The notes under the pieces were generated by a model. The model did no database searches. It had not been told where the DNA came from and saw only the letters and a list, made by a program, of their open reading frames with translations. A DNA stretch of 64,000 nucleotides. Origin: Amoebophrya sp. A120. Lineage: Eukaryota > Sar > Dinophyceae > Syndiniales > Amoebophryaceae. Both the position numbers and the translations under genes were made by a program. The stretch is from the NCBI GenBank assembly GCA_905178155.1, contig CAJINV010000013.1, positions 2,910,158 through 2,974,157 of the forward strand, read 5' to 3'. Positions 8,901-19,883 of the stretch are shown piece by piece; the first letter of the stretch is position 1; every line of letters begins with the position of its first letter.

Positions 8901-10816
8901 ATGTTCTTCTTTTACACGAAACTGATCAGGTTGAAGGAGCTGCTGCCGAGCTGGCTGCACTTTCCGCCGGTTGTGTGGGGCCTGTTCGTATCAACTGTAA
9001 AAATGTCTGGGTCTGGAAAAATTCATGTTTGTCATGCTTGTCTGGCATGACTCTTAAATCTGTCATGCACGTTACCCAAGAGCTCCGTTTTTCTGTGATG
9101 CAAAAGCGCAGTTTGTCATGCAGAATAGGCAACACCTGAGAGCTCAGAAACTTCTCATGCTGAGTCAGCATTTGTAGCCTCATCATGAGACGCCCCCCAG
9201 CATCACAAGTTCCCAGACCCAGACATTTTTACTTTTGATAGTTCGCTTTTGCGTTGATCGCGCACTTCATGACGCAGTACATGTATCAAATGCAAAAATG
9301 TCTGGGTCTGGAAGAATGCGCGATTTGTCATGCAGCTTTTCCATGCGCCATGAGGTCTGGAATGCAGGACCTAGCATGACAGATTCTATGCGATCTCTCT
9401 CATGCCTGTCCTGCATGAGAAACTCCCTCCCGACTTGGTCAGAACTGGACGACTTTTGGTAATCATGCAACGCAGATTTTTGCATGCTTCAGATGTAGCA
9501 TGACAAGTTGCATTCTTCCAGACCCAGACACTTTTGCACTTGATAACATGACGCACCGAACGAAGCAGCATCGCGGCCCCATGGCGGGGAAGGGAGGAGC
9601 CGCGGTATCAAATGTCAAAATGTCTGGGTCTGGAAGAGTCATGCTGTTTTTGCATGACACAGAAGGTCTGGCATGGAAGCTCTAGCATCACAGGTTTCGA
9701 GAAGCTTCCGCAATGCCGAATCCGCATGACAAGTCCCCTACTTTGCTGACAGAAAGTGTGCAGCTACTTTTGCTACGTATGCATGAGAGACTTTTCTGTG
9801 TTCTGAAATACGCATTACAAGTTGCATTCTTCCAGACCCAGACATTTTTGCATTTGATACGCGGCGCAGAGGATCAACTCCATGTTTCAGCAAGGCAAAG
9901 GCGGGCATTTGCTGAAGGGGAAGAACGCCGGGAATTCCATGGAGGAACTCAGTATCGGAGGGAGAGGACTCTTGGAATCAACAGTGAGCTTCGTTCTTTC
10001 TGCGGTCATGAGAAGAAGCGTAAACGTATGGATTCATTTTCCGCAATCGGTCGCAGCAGCGCTCGCGCTAAGTGGTTCGTTGGGGATATGACAGCACACC
10101 TAACCGCCGCTTCGCAGAACCCATGAATGATCAGAAGTGTGGCTTGCTTGCTCGCAAAAATACACATTATGTGGTTTAGGTTTTGTTGCACCACCTTCGA
10201 TAATAAATTTGATTGATTCAAGAGTTTTTTTTCCGCCATACGCTTGAAGATGGTCGGTATGGACAACAAGGGCGGGATTGGTGGCAAGGCGGACCTGCTG
10301 AACCTGATGAAGGGCGCTGCTTCTATGGGTCCCGGCGGGAAGCAGGCCGGTGCGACGGCGTTTCCCGGTGCAGTTCCCGATTTCGGCAAGGGCGGGGGCG
10401 ACTTCACGTTTGCAAACGGCAATGGCGAGGATGATTTTGACTATGACGACGAGGAGGATTACGAGGTGCCGGCTAGTGGGGGAACTACAACATCAGCAGC
10501 CCGGGATAAAAATCCCAAAGCGCCGGGAGGTAGTAATACCAGTACAACTTCTAGTAGAGCGAAAAATATCAATTCCGAGAATTTGGGCAAGGGTAGTGGT
10601 ACTACGAACAGCAACAGAGCTAATCAGCTGCACCAGCAAAATAATAAATCCGGTGACAATTGGCAGGAGCAACTGGTGGAACTGCTTTCGGACCAGAACC
10701 TGGATACAAAAAACACCACGGTGGACGAGATGATGCGGATGCTGGCCGGGGAGGATGGTGCTGAGGCGACAGGTGTTAGTAATACGAGGAATGGCGCGGC
10801 AAAAAAAGTGAAGTAG
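8901..10816 (+). CDS. Single-pass membrane protein with acidic, disordered tail (288 aa), three introner elements
   Basis: Exons 8901-8988, 9246-9283, 9551-9605, 9865-9983 and 10250-10816 sum to 867 nt (288 residues plus stop). The first three junctions are family A elements with perfect 5-bp direct repeats. The fourth is a conventional GTGAGC...AAG intron (9984-10249), phase 0. The ATG at 8901 starts MFFFYTKLIRLKELLPSW and is followed by a hydrophobic segment assembled from two exons (PPVVWGLF plus AFALIAHFMTQYM). A Gly/Lys/Gln-rich linker, an acidic patch (EDDFDYDDEEDYEVP), an Asn/Ser/Thr-rich stretch and a helical WQEQLVELLSDQ lead to a basic end AAKKVK. The topology suggests an N-terminal signal anchor with the tail on the other side. 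An alternative frame is also open through the small exons but stops at 10434. No family recognised. Confidence 0.7.
8989..9240. mobile_element. Introner element E5, family A (252 bp)
   Basis: Ends TATCAACTGTAAAAATGTCT... and ...CAGACATTTTTACTTTTGATA, with the CTGGGTCTGG core on the left and its complement on the right. Perfect 5-bp direct repeat GTTCG (8984-8988, 9241-9245). Phase 1. TTGTCATGC at 9029-9037 and further copies near 9060-9120. Confidence 0.9.
9284..9545. mobile_element. Introner element E6, family A (262 bp)
   Basis: Ends TATCAAATGCAAAAATGTCT and CAGACACTTTTGCACTTGATA. Perfect 5-bp direct repeat ACATG (9279-9283, 9546-9550). Phase 0. The preceding exon is only 38 nt. Confidence 0.9.
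9606..9859. mobile_element. Introner element E7, family A (254 bp)
   Basis: Ends TATCAAATGTCAAAATGTCT and CAGACATTTTTGCATTTGATA. Perfect 5-bp direct repeat CGCGG (9601-9605, 9860-9864). Phase 1. The exon between E6 and E7 is 55 nt. Confidence 0.9.
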
Positions 10817-11219
10817 AAAGACGGGAATGTCGGTGTGTACTGACCTGAAATCTTCGATTAACGGACTTTTTGAATGTACGAAAGAAAATTGAAATTCTTT
10901 CAAGATTTAGATTTTTGTGATCGTCGACCCATGTCTTTCACAAGTGAAAGCTTCGCGCGCACGGCCGCACCAGCGCGCACGAGCGTGTTCAGCAGGATAT
11001 GTCTTTTGTCGCCACCGCTATATTGTTTTTTCTTTTTTGCTTTGTATACAAATACAGGGGTACCCGTACCCACAACTACTTATCTATCAAGTTGAGTACG
11101 TAGTTACTCTATGCGGAAGGGCTACTTCCTTGCTTTGCACTCGCTACGGAAAGAAGAATGAGCCTCAAGCTTGTGTAATATAGTCCACTTTAAAAAGCCG
11201 TTTTGAGAAAAAAGCGAAG
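10817..11219. other. Intergenic, 0.4 kb
   Basis: No gene seen. Contains pyrimidine runs around 11020-11040 and likely the promoter or leader of the MATE gene. Confidence 0.4.
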
Positions 11220-14200
11220 ATGTTGCGCGCCACGCTGTCTGTGACTTCGAGCCAGCAGGGCAATCCGTACCTGGAGTTGGAAGACGAACTGTCGAGCAGG
11301 CTGGTGGCACGCAGAGAGGTGGAAGAAGAGGAAGACGAGCCACACCGGCATCCAAGCAGAACAACTGTCCGAGGCGGAGCTGGCTTGCCTGCGTGGATGT
11401 TCTCGGCGTGTTCTACTCCGTGCTCAACGAGTGACACTTTTTCCACCTCCTTCACGTCGACCTTTGCGAGAAATGTGAGTCTGTGCGTGTTACTTGTGAA
11501 GACGACCCTGCCGTTTATTCTGTCGAACCTGCTGACGTTTTTTCCGGACGTGGTGAACGTGTACGTCGCGAGTGGGAGCCTTGTCTATAAAAATTCCGGC
11601 GCATCTACTTCGGACTCGGAGCTTGTAGATGTCTCCCCACCCGCATCAACACGGACGACTCTAGTCCCGGCCATTGGCCTCGGGCAGCTGGTGCTGAACG
11701 GGCTGACGTTATCTCTCGTGTCCGGCCTCAACCAAGGCCTGGATGTGTACGTTCCGAACAGCCATTTGGCGAGCGGCAAAGAGTACTTCGCGCTGGTCTA
11801 CCTCGGGCGGGCGCACGCGCTGGATTTGCTGCTCTTGGTGCCGGCGGTGCTGGGCATTCTGCTCCTGGCCGGCCCGTGCGGGCTGGACTTTTTGCTCGAC
11901 GCCTACCTCGCTTTCTTCCCGGAAGCGGACGGCACCGGTGTCCGGGGCATCGGCGGCGCGATCGTTGCGCAGAGCGCCGCGTTCTAAGAAACGGGACCCA
12001 GTAGAAGGTGTAGTACTCCCGCTGCGCTCTATCGCTCGCACCTCGCACCGCTGGCGTATGGCTGCGAAAGAGCGAAAGCGATCGCACTAGTAGAGACGGT
12101 TTGTAGTAGGTATGGTTTCATCGGAAGGGAACGTGAAAAACTGGTTCATGCGAGTGGGCGCGCAGTATGGTCAACTATACGTGAAGACGAAAATGTCGGC
12201 ACATGCGTACTTAGATAGAGTTGCAACCGTAGATTATGTCATCCGCGATCCGCTCGGTATACATTCATAAAAACATATCTTGCGTAGAGTTTTTGTCCTC
12301 GAAGATCGAGGCCCTAGTGAATCATTTTCAAATCTGAGCGGCATGAAGATCACAAGAAATCGCATCTTTTTTTCCACTTCGGCGCCATACCAGTCTTCGG
12401 TACTGCTGTTGCGGCGCGCCGTTCTACGTGTTCGCCCACACCGCCTACCGGTATCGTAAGGAAAAATCCCTCCTCCCCATATCGAAAAGGCACGCCTCAG
12501 AGAATTTGCGATGCTGATTTGTGACCGCAGATCGTGGCGGTCTTGCAAGAAAGCAACGGCATAGGCTCCGCCCCATTATGCAGCCGGTTTGTAATGCTGT
12601 TGGGCCTACAGCATATACGTTCCCCATACTAAGCGCCTAGGCCAAAACCGTGCTACATTGGCACGATATGGGCCTGCAGTCCTCTACTGCAAGACAAATC
12701 CGATTTGTGTACGCAAATCCAGCATCAGACTTTTCATTTTGATGCGAAGAGGGGGGATTTTTCGTTTTGATAACCGGTTCACCCTCTTCCGGGGGAAGGT
12801 GGTGCTGCTTCTGCCCGTGCAGGTGCTCACGTCGCTCCTCCACCTTTTATGGTGCTACGTCCTGGTAGCAGTCGCGGGTCTGGAAGTGCCTACCGCGCTC
12901 GGGCTGGCGAATTCGGCGACCTGGGTGCTGCAGTTTGTTGGCTTCTATATTTTGCTCTGCCAACTGGAGTGCAGCTACGAGAAGTTTGACCTGGCGGGAG
13001 GTGCAGTGGACCCCGACCAGTCGTCTGCAAGTGCGGGAGCCGCCGCGGCGGAGGGACCACCGAGGAAGCTTCTTTTTCCCGAGCATGATCTGCGTGACGC
13101 GCCGTTAGAGGACGACGCGGGCATGAAGATCCCTCCCCTGCCGACGCGAGGCTCCCGGTCGGGCTCGTTTGCCGGGTTGAGCCTGGATCTTATCGACACG
13201 CACGTGGCCTTGACGGCGTCCAGGCCCGTGGTGGTGGACAATGCTTCACCCGCGCGAGCGGAAGTACAGGTAGACGAAAGCGTGTTGCCTGTCCATGCAC
13301 GAGAGGAGGAGAGCAGAAGCAGAGCCGCAAGTAGAAGTGCGGAAGCAGTTTGCAAAACACAAAATGAGAACAAACTACCACACGACTACACGAAGAAATT
13401 GTTGCCGGAAGAAGTAGTGAAGAATTCCGCTAATGCAACAGCTTCTGCGGCGTCTCTTCACACTTCCGTGCAAGAATCTCCGGAGCGTCAGTTTCTCGCG
13501 AGATCCTCCACAGTGGGCTCCTCATGTGCCGCCGGTGCCGCCAGCAGCGCTTTCAGTGCAAGTCGTACTGGCAACTACGAGCAGATGCAGGAGACCACGG
13601 GGAGCGACGCTATGATCGAAGCACGGCGCAACAGCAGTACTTCTGCCAGGAACGGGGATTACAAAGGCAGCCCCTTGATGCGGTCTTCAACGGCAGGACA
13701 GTACGTGGGCCAGACCACTAGAACAACGAACAGCCCCCGGAAGCAGTCGCGCGCCCCGCGCGCACTGCAGTACCAGGCGATCCGGGACTACCGGGAGAAA
13801 TCGCTCGTGTTGTCCCGTCGGGAGAGCAGCGGTTTGGACGCCGCACCACCACATGCGGATGATTTTGACCAGGTGTGGGCACCGGGCTCTCTGAATGGAA
13901 GTAGGCATATTATGGCACCAGAAGATGTTACTGGACGTCGAAGGAGGAGCAGCATGACGAGCGTGGATCCGTTTCAACAAGATCTCGACGACGATCCTCC
14001 TGCGCGTCTTCCCGATGGTAGTAATGTTGAAAATGCGAGCAGATTGACAAGTTCGTCTTCCACGACGAGCCTGTTTGTTCATCAGCAGCGAGGAGAGCTG
14101 CAAAGCGGCCGACGGAGCGTGACCGGGAGCTCTCCTGGCGGTGAAAAACACGACCACCTCCGTGAGCGGTACTATCCTAGTGCAGAGGTGGTCGGGGACA

Positions 14201-16402
14201 CGAAGTATCAGACGACAAGTAGCCGAAACTACTCCGCGGTCGGACCTCCGCTGGAGCAGCCGCTGCTTGCCCGTGGGGAAAATGAAGGAGACGTAAACGA
14301 AGAAGAACCTGGTGACTTCCTCGAGGACGACCCGCGGGTCACGATGAGTCAGAATCTTTCCCTGCTGTCTCCGACGGCGTCGTTCGTGGGGAAACTTCTC
14401 CGCGAGTCCTCGATGAATTTGTCGCAAATCTCGAGGTCCTACGCGACGTAGAAGGGGAGAAATCTTCGCCATCGCCGCCAGTTCGTGATGCCTCTGTGCA
14501 TGTGGATGAAATGAAGTTTATGCAAATTATCAAGTCATGTTGCCTAATATATCAAAACACGCATTTACTTATAATTGTGTTGCAAAATCATGGTCGTGAT
14601 GGTCTAGGAGAACACCCGCATTTTCGCCGGGATAGGTCCGTGTCGCTGTCCCGGCTGCCGAGCAAGGAGCGGAAAATTCCGCTGAAAGATGTGTTTTTGG
14701 TGTTCGATTTCACCAACAGCGATATTTGGTCCGTCAAGTCACTTTACCGCTACGCCCGGCTCTCGCTGCCAACGGCGTTCACGCAGCTCTTCACGGTGTT
14801 GCGCTACGAAAGCCTGCTCTTAGCGGTCTTGCTTGTCCAACATCAGCAGCAGCAGAGTTCGGAGATATTTTCCCCTTCTTCTTCCTCTTGGGCGGGGGAT
14901 AGATATGCTACAACCCAACCACCTACATCACAAGAAGCACTGGTAGGACAGTCCGCCGCAGCCTCACCTCACTCGGGATTGCAACCGCCGGAAGTTCTTG
15001 TTGGGGGCCAAGAAGCAACCGCCAGTGCATTAAATCTTGCTGGCGAGGCCAACATGTTCTTGAGCTCCAGTAGCAACACAACCCCCGTGGATTTCTTGTT
15101 GCAGGTAATCCTGACCAATCTCTACACGTTAGCGCTGTTGATTCCGCAGGGGGTGAGCTTTTTCCTCCTGCTCGCGATCGGCGAGTACCTGGGGTCTGGG
15201 CGGCCGGATATTGCCGCGGAATTGGCCCGTGTCGGCCCCACGTTCGCCGTCTTCGTCGCGCTGGCAAGCCAGCTGCTGTTCCTCAGCTTTGTCCGGGTGG
15301 ATGCGGTGATGTTAGGGTCTTCATACGACAGCGGCACAAGGCAGGACTCTTGGGAACAAAAAATCGCGAAAGCGGCTGCAGGTGAAGAGGATCGCACGGT
15401 AGATTGTTTTGGCGCGACGAGCAGTACCCCACTTTCTGGAGCGTTTCCTTTTCCAGGACCTTCACCAGCGGCAGCCACAGTGTGCTCGCCCGACAGCACC
15501 ACGTCGGGGAAGCACGGCGGTGTGTTCACGGCGGTGGCGTATCGTCAGGGAAAATAATGCCTCCTCCCCATATTGAAAAGGCATGCTTGTGAAAACTTTT
15601 GATGCGTATTTTTGGCCACAGGTCGCGCGTGTCTTGCAAAAGAGCGTGAATTCAGAGCGTTTGCCGTATTATGCAGGCTATTTTTTGCGGTGCTGCGTCT
15701 ATAATAGAGCAGGCCTCTGCTATGCTAAGAGCCTACGCCGAAACATTATAAACACCCCTGGCTACTTACGCAGGCCTAGGATTAACCTGCAGACCCTCAC
15801 TACAGGACAAAGCGGGTTCGTGTGCGCAAATCGCGCGAGCGTCACAGATTTCCAGTTGAGTAGGGGGAGGGGGAAGTTTTCATTTTGATATGGGGGAGCT
15901 GCTGTTCAGCGTGTACCACGTGGAAGAAGCGTCCGCCGCCGACCTGGCGAGCACGCTGCAGGTGCTGTTCGCGCAGTTTCTACTCGAAACGTTGTCCCTC
16001 TCGTTCGCGAGCATAATCCGGGCCTGCGCTTTCTGGCGGACGGGGTTTCTCGTTTACGGGCTGCAGGTGCTGTGCAACCTGCCCGTCGTGCTGTTGCTGC
16101 AGCAGGTGGCGTTTCACTCGAAGGGGTCGAGTACAGCAGGTCGTGGTTTTGGAGCCGGTTTGCTTTCAAAAACAAAACCTCCAGCGAAAGCTTTTTCATC
16201 TCCTGCTCCTGCCTCGAAGGACGAAACAGCGGCAGGCAGCATGCAAAGTTCTTGCTCTATTCTGCTGCCCATTTGGACCGGTGCCTTGCTCTTGTCGGTT
16301 TGTGGTGCAGTGGTCTTCTACAAGAAGCTGAAAACCATCGACTTTTTGCAACGGAGCGAGGCAGCGAGAAACCGACTTCGGAAGGAGTACTGGAGGCTGT
16401 GA
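11220..16402 (+). CDS. MATE-family multidrug/organic cation antiporter with large cytoplasmic insertion
   Basis: The ATG at 11220 begins an acidic N-terminus, then MATE-like membrane helices: LPFILSNLLTFFPDVVNVYV, then GLGQLVLNGLTLSLVSGLNQ and GLDVY (the GL..ALD region typical of MATE helix 2), then LLLLVPAVLGILLLAGP. After an unresolved intron (about 11985-12390) the frame gives GAPFYVFAHTAYRF, equivalent to the P...R.F segment of MATE helix 5, split in phase 0 by element E8. Helix 6 follows (TSLLHLLWCYVLVAVAG, TWVLQFVGFYILLCQ). About 450 residues of Ser/Arg/Glu-rich disorder (13000-14450) sit where MATE proteins have the short loop between the two halves. The second half resumes after another unresolved intron near 14606: YRYARLSLPTAFTQLF, LYTLALLIPQGVSFFLLLAI and GEYLGSGRPDIAA (the R/N-E-LG-G-P-A element), then, across element E9, helices ending at TGA 16400. 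MATE proteins exchange H+ or Na+ for organic cations; subcellular site unknown. Confidence 0.8.
12452..12772. mobile_element. Introner element E8, family B (321 bp)
   Basis: Left end TATCGTAAGGAAAAATCCCT with CTCCCCATAT core; right end GGGATTTTTCGTTTTGATA. Perfect 5-bp direct repeat ACCGG (12447-12451, 12773-12777). Phase 0 within MATE helix 5 (TAC CGG joins TTC ACC). Contains TTGTAATGC at 12589-12597. Confidence 0.9.
15540..15890. mobile_element. Introner element E9, family B (351 bp, longest)
   Basis: Left end TATCGTCAGGGAAAATAATG with CTCCCCATAT core; right end GGAAGTTTTCATTTTGATA. Direct repeat is 4/5 (TGGCG, TGGGG). Removal keeps phase 0: GTG GCG joins GAG CTG CTG in the second MATE half. 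Both ends have diverged more than in E8, E15 or E16. Confidence 0.8.
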
Positions 16403-16942
16403 ACAGTAGCAGGAGGCCGTGCCTGTTTATTGCTGCCGCTTACGTTTAGAAGAGGTTTGAGTTTCTGCATGAGAAATAAATACCGACACACAAACTCATT
16501 CTACGTGCAGTACAGTGCAGTGCGTTCCTTCGGTTTCTCCATCATCATTTGCGGCAAGTCGTGTTTCTCGTGCTGGCTCGCCCGCAGGAGTGCGTTCCCC
16601 TGATGGCACTTTCCGGTTCCCGGTGGTTCCAAACAGGTTTTCATTTTCTGCAGCACTTAGATTTAACTCCCTTAGTTGACCACGCAAGCGCACTGTCAGG
16701 GGTTGTCGTCCGCTCCTTTCTTCGCGGATTCTGTAGTAAACTGGTGTTATCTACTTCTATCTTGACAGCGTCGTTATGTGAGCGTGCAGAAACACATCAT
16801 CGTATAAATCAGGATCCGATCAGTGTTTTTTTTTCGTGGCGCACAGCGAGCGTATTTTCGTGTCTTGGTTGGTACATGATGGAACTGTAACCGCTGACAG
16901 TCGTCGTGCCTCCGTCGTTCAGTAAGAACATGTTCGATGATC
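16403..16942. repeat. Left part of duplicated segment, copy 1
   Basis: From about 16635 this stretch is clearly homologous to 20787-21110: both share TCTGCAGCACTT, GTTGACCACGCAAGCGCACT and TTCTGTAGTAAACTGGTGTT in the same order. In copy 1 the homology is interrupted at 16943 by a 1.27-kb insertion and resumes at about 18238. No gene is called in this part. Confidence 0.75.
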
Positions 16943-18210
16943 TGGTAACCAAATGCGTGCGCGCGCGCGCGCAGAGCGCGCGCCGGCCCACGAAGCCGGC
17001 GCGCGCGCTCTGCGCGCTTGCGATATTGCTTAGCAAACGCAGCGCGAAGGCAGTTGCCGTTACCATATAGGGCAACCGCCGGGAGNNNNNNNNNNNNNNN
17101 NNNNNNNNNNNNNNNNNNNNNNNNNNNNNNNNNNNNNNNNNNNNNNNNNNNNNNNNNNNNNNNNNNNNNNNNNNNNNNNNNNNNNNNNNNNNNNNNNNNN
17201 NNNNNNNNNNNNNNNNNNNNNNNNNNNNNNNNNNNNNNNNNNNNNNNNNNNNNNNNNNNNNNNNNNNNNNNNNNNNNNNNNNNNNNNNNNNNNNNNNNNN
17301 NNNNNNNNNNNNNNNNNNNNNNNNNNNNNNNNNNNNNNNNNNNNNNNNNNNNNNNNNNNNNNNNNNNNNNNNNNNNNNNNNNNNNNNNNNNNNNNNNNNN
17401 NNNNNNNNNNNNNNNNNNNNNNNNNNNNNNNNNNNNNNNNNNNNNNNNNNNNNNNNNNNNNNNNNNNNNNNNNNNNNNNNNNNNNNNNNNNNNNNNNNNN
17501 NNNNNNNNNNNNNNNNNNNNNNNNNNNNNNNNNNNNNNNNNNNNNNNNNNNNNNNNNNNNNNNNNNNNNNNNNNNNNNNNNNNNNNNNNNNNNNNNNNNN
17601 NNNNNNNNNNNNNNNNNNNNNNNNNNNNNNNNNNNNNNNNNNNNNNNNNNNNNNNNNNNNNNNNNNNNNNNNNNNNNNNAGGGCGGTCCGGCGGGCGCGC
17701 GCTTGCGCCGTACCATCGCGATTGGGAAAAAAAAAAAACGCACTAGAAGCGGGCGGAGGCATGTCCCAAAATCCACGTTTGCTCTGGGTTGTGGGCAGAA
17801 ATTCGGGATCTTCGCCGGGTCTGAAATGGCCGATTTTGGTGGCCCAGCAGGGTGCGCGGGTTTGTGGTTTCGCACAGACCTTCCTGGCCAGGTGGCCAGT
17901 TTGTCACGCAGGGGGCTAGAAAGGATGCCCCGCTGCGAAATAGCAGACCGGATTTCGCCGCCAATGCTTATCGCAGGAGCCTGCGGGCCGCCGCGGGCTC
18001 CACCACTTCCCCGCGGCCCTTAAGCTTTGAATGCGAATCCGGATGCCCCCGATGGCCCGCGATAAATGGCGAAGAAGTGGGATTCTATATTAAAAAGAAA
18101 TGGTGGTGGCAGCCGCGCGGCGAAAGCGCGGCCCGCAGGGCCGCGCTTTCGTGGCGCGGCTGGTTTGGCTTTCGCGCTGGTTAGATTTTCGCGCACGCAT
18201 TTGGTTACCA
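16943..18210. mobile_element. Insertion with perfect 21-bp terminal inverted repeats, GC-rich, no visible transposase
   Basis: The first 21 bases (beginning TGGTAACCAAATGCG) are the exact reverse complement of the last 21 (18190-18210, ending GCATTTGGTTACCA). Just inside the left end is a GC-repeat palindrome (16960-17020), and near the right end another near-perfect hairpin (GAAAGCGCGG...CCGCGCTTTC around 18119-18152). The interior includes a run of 594 N (17086-17679), so coding capacity is unknown. The paralogous segment at about 21075-21110 lacks the element, which shows it is an insertion. No clear target duplication: left flank GATGATC, right flank ATATCGC. Confidence 0.75.
17086..17679. 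other. Assembly gap (594 N)
   Basis: Unresolved bases inside the 21-bp-TIR insertion. ORFs that cross it are meaningless. Confidence 1.
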
Positions 18211-18696
18211 ATATCGCCCTCCGGGCGCGATCTTCATACCTCTCGTACAATTTCTACGCGTCCGTCGTTTCCGTTGACAGAATCAGCGCTGCCGCTGATG
18301 CTTGGCTGGCGTGATAAGCTTGTTGTCGAAGATGAAAAGCATCGTCGATCTGCTTCTTTGAACCTACTTAGTTTGTAAAAGCACAATAACTATCACACCA
18401 GCTCCCCTCACTTGCTTCTACAGTCTAGTACTACGTGCTGTTGTACTACTAGAGCTTCGTTTTTTAAAATTCGAAGTTAAAAAAGTAAAAACAGGATCCG
18501 CTTCGCAGTCAGTGTGATTGTGTCGCAGTGGCAAGTGAGTACAACAGTGTTTGTGTTCTCTAGGTGTGCAACTCCTACTTGCATTGGGTATCAATTTTAC
18601 AGCTTTAGCGCGACAAGTCGCAATCTTCCAGACCCAGACATATTTGCAATCCATACATATCTTATCCTTCTTGAACTTTCGTCTTGAATTTCTATT
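18211..18696. repeat. Duplicated segment, copy 1 upstream of the MPLRKSKF gene
   Basis: Homologous to about 21110-21517 (shared GTTGTCGAAGATGAAAAGC, CACCAGCTCCCCTCACTTGC and so on). A family A right-end fragment (CTTCCAGACCCAGACATATT, about 18624-18655) is present here and absent from the equivalent place in copy 2 near 21470. Confidence 0.7.
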
Positions 18697-19883
18697 ATGC
18701 CGCTGCGGAAGTCGAAGTTTGCGCGGATCGGAGCGGCTACCGCCTTGACGGCTCCCCTCTTGCGGGGGGGGGGGCGTTGTTGGTGCAGCGAAGATCAGCC
18801 CCACGAATACGCACGCGTGGGTTGGATCGGAAACCTCGCCGTCGGGGTTTGTGGACATGGGTGGTCGCCGCGAGAAGAACCGTGTGCGCGACAAGGAAAA
18901 GAAGGAGAAGAAGAAGACGAGAAGTACCAAGGCAAGCCTAGCTGCTCGTGTTGGTCGTGATGATGATGCTGGCCCAGTCGGCGACCTAGCAAAGAAAGCA
19001 GTGCCGCCGCTCGTGCAACTTATGAAACTTGTATTTTTCTCGGCTCCCGGGGGTCGCACTTTTTATCGAAAGGCTATAGTCCGGAAGAAGTTGCCAAGTA
19101 GCAGCACCTTACCAATCCGACCACGAAGATTGTTGGATTTTCACGAGAGTTGTTGCTACCTTTGCAAGTCAGTTTTCTTCATGTCGTGCGTGGAATGATG
19201 CATGGACGCAAGATGAATGCAAATGGCGGTCCGTGGAGTCTGGTGTAAGTAAGCATTTACTCATTACTGTTGTAGTAGCCGACGCGCCGCGGCCTCTTGT
19301 GCTTCGTGGCGGTTATTTTCATTTGAAATGGCCAGGCCTAGTCTTAGAATATCAATATGGCTCGTTCGTGGGACCGAGAAATATCAAATGCGAATTTGTC
19401 TGGCTCCGGGTCTGGAACAATTTTGCAAACTTGTCAGGATCGGCTGGAACGCCCTGTAGACCCTGTGGCACGTAGCTGCTCGACTTTTTCGCCAGAGTAA
19501 CGCTTCTCTGTGAGGCTGCGTCGCACCATGTTGCTGAAAAGCGTCTCGACTTTTTTGCGCAAATGCAACCAGGCATGCGCATACGTAGCAGACAGCCGGC
19601 TTAAAGCTTCTCATGTCTGGGTGTGTATTGCATATGTCCTGATCATGTAGACACTATCTAGCATCATGACTTTCCAGACCTTCACCGGGGCAGATTTGCA
19701 AGTGATGCGAGAAATTATATCATGATAGTCAAGGTTGCTGCAGTGCCAGGTGATGTGACGAAGGCTGACGCTCAAGGCCATGCAATGGCCGGCCAGATTC
19801 AGGACGTCGGGGATGAAGCTGTTGGGGGTGCGAAAACTGCCTTCTGGGTCGCGTGCGAATTTTTCAAGCAGCACTGGGTATGT
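18697..19883 (+). pseudogene. MPLRKSKF paralogue, copy 1, frameshifted at a G tract; possible downstream exons
   Basis: ATG 18697 gives MPLRKSKFARIGAATALTAP, then an 11-G homopolymer (18763-18773) throws the frame. The frame that continues the homology to copy 2 (SPTNTHAWVGSETSPSG, then GGRREKNRVRDKEKKEKKKT) is off by one base. It therefore needs either a different G count (assembly error) or is broken. The basic KEKKEKKKTRSTK stretch is a likely nuclear-localisation or RNA/DNA-binding region. Downstream, a family A element at 19382-19707 sits between two open stretches that join in frame (VGPRN then YIMIVKVAAVPGDVTKAD, to GAKTAFWVACEFFKQHW at about 19880, followed by a GTATGT donor). Whether these belong to the same gene is uncertain. 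Confidence 0.35.
19382..19707. mobile_element. Introner-like element E25, family A variant (326 bp)
   Basis: Left end TATCAAATGCGAATTTGTCT followed by GGCTCCGGGTCTGGAA; right end TTCCAGACCTTCACCGGGGC then AGATTTGCAAGTGATG, together an imperfect inverted repeat. A 7-bp direct repeat CGAGAAA flanks it (19375-19381, 19708-19714). The TSD may instead be AGAAA with a 2-bp extended right end. Removal keeps an open frame of about 50 codons on the right side. Confidence 0.6.

Noticed and set aside
8850-9050. Start of the 8901 gene at a GTG at 8850
   Set aside because: GTG starts are not expected in a eukaryotic nuclear gene; the first ATG in the frame is 8901, and it leads directly into the hydrophobic segment.
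13687-14472. 261-codon minus-strand ORF
   Set aside because: Antisense of the MATE loop region; basic, low-complexity composition and no start context.
16809-17875. ORFs spanning the N gap on both strands
   Set aside because: They consist mostly of undetermined residues.
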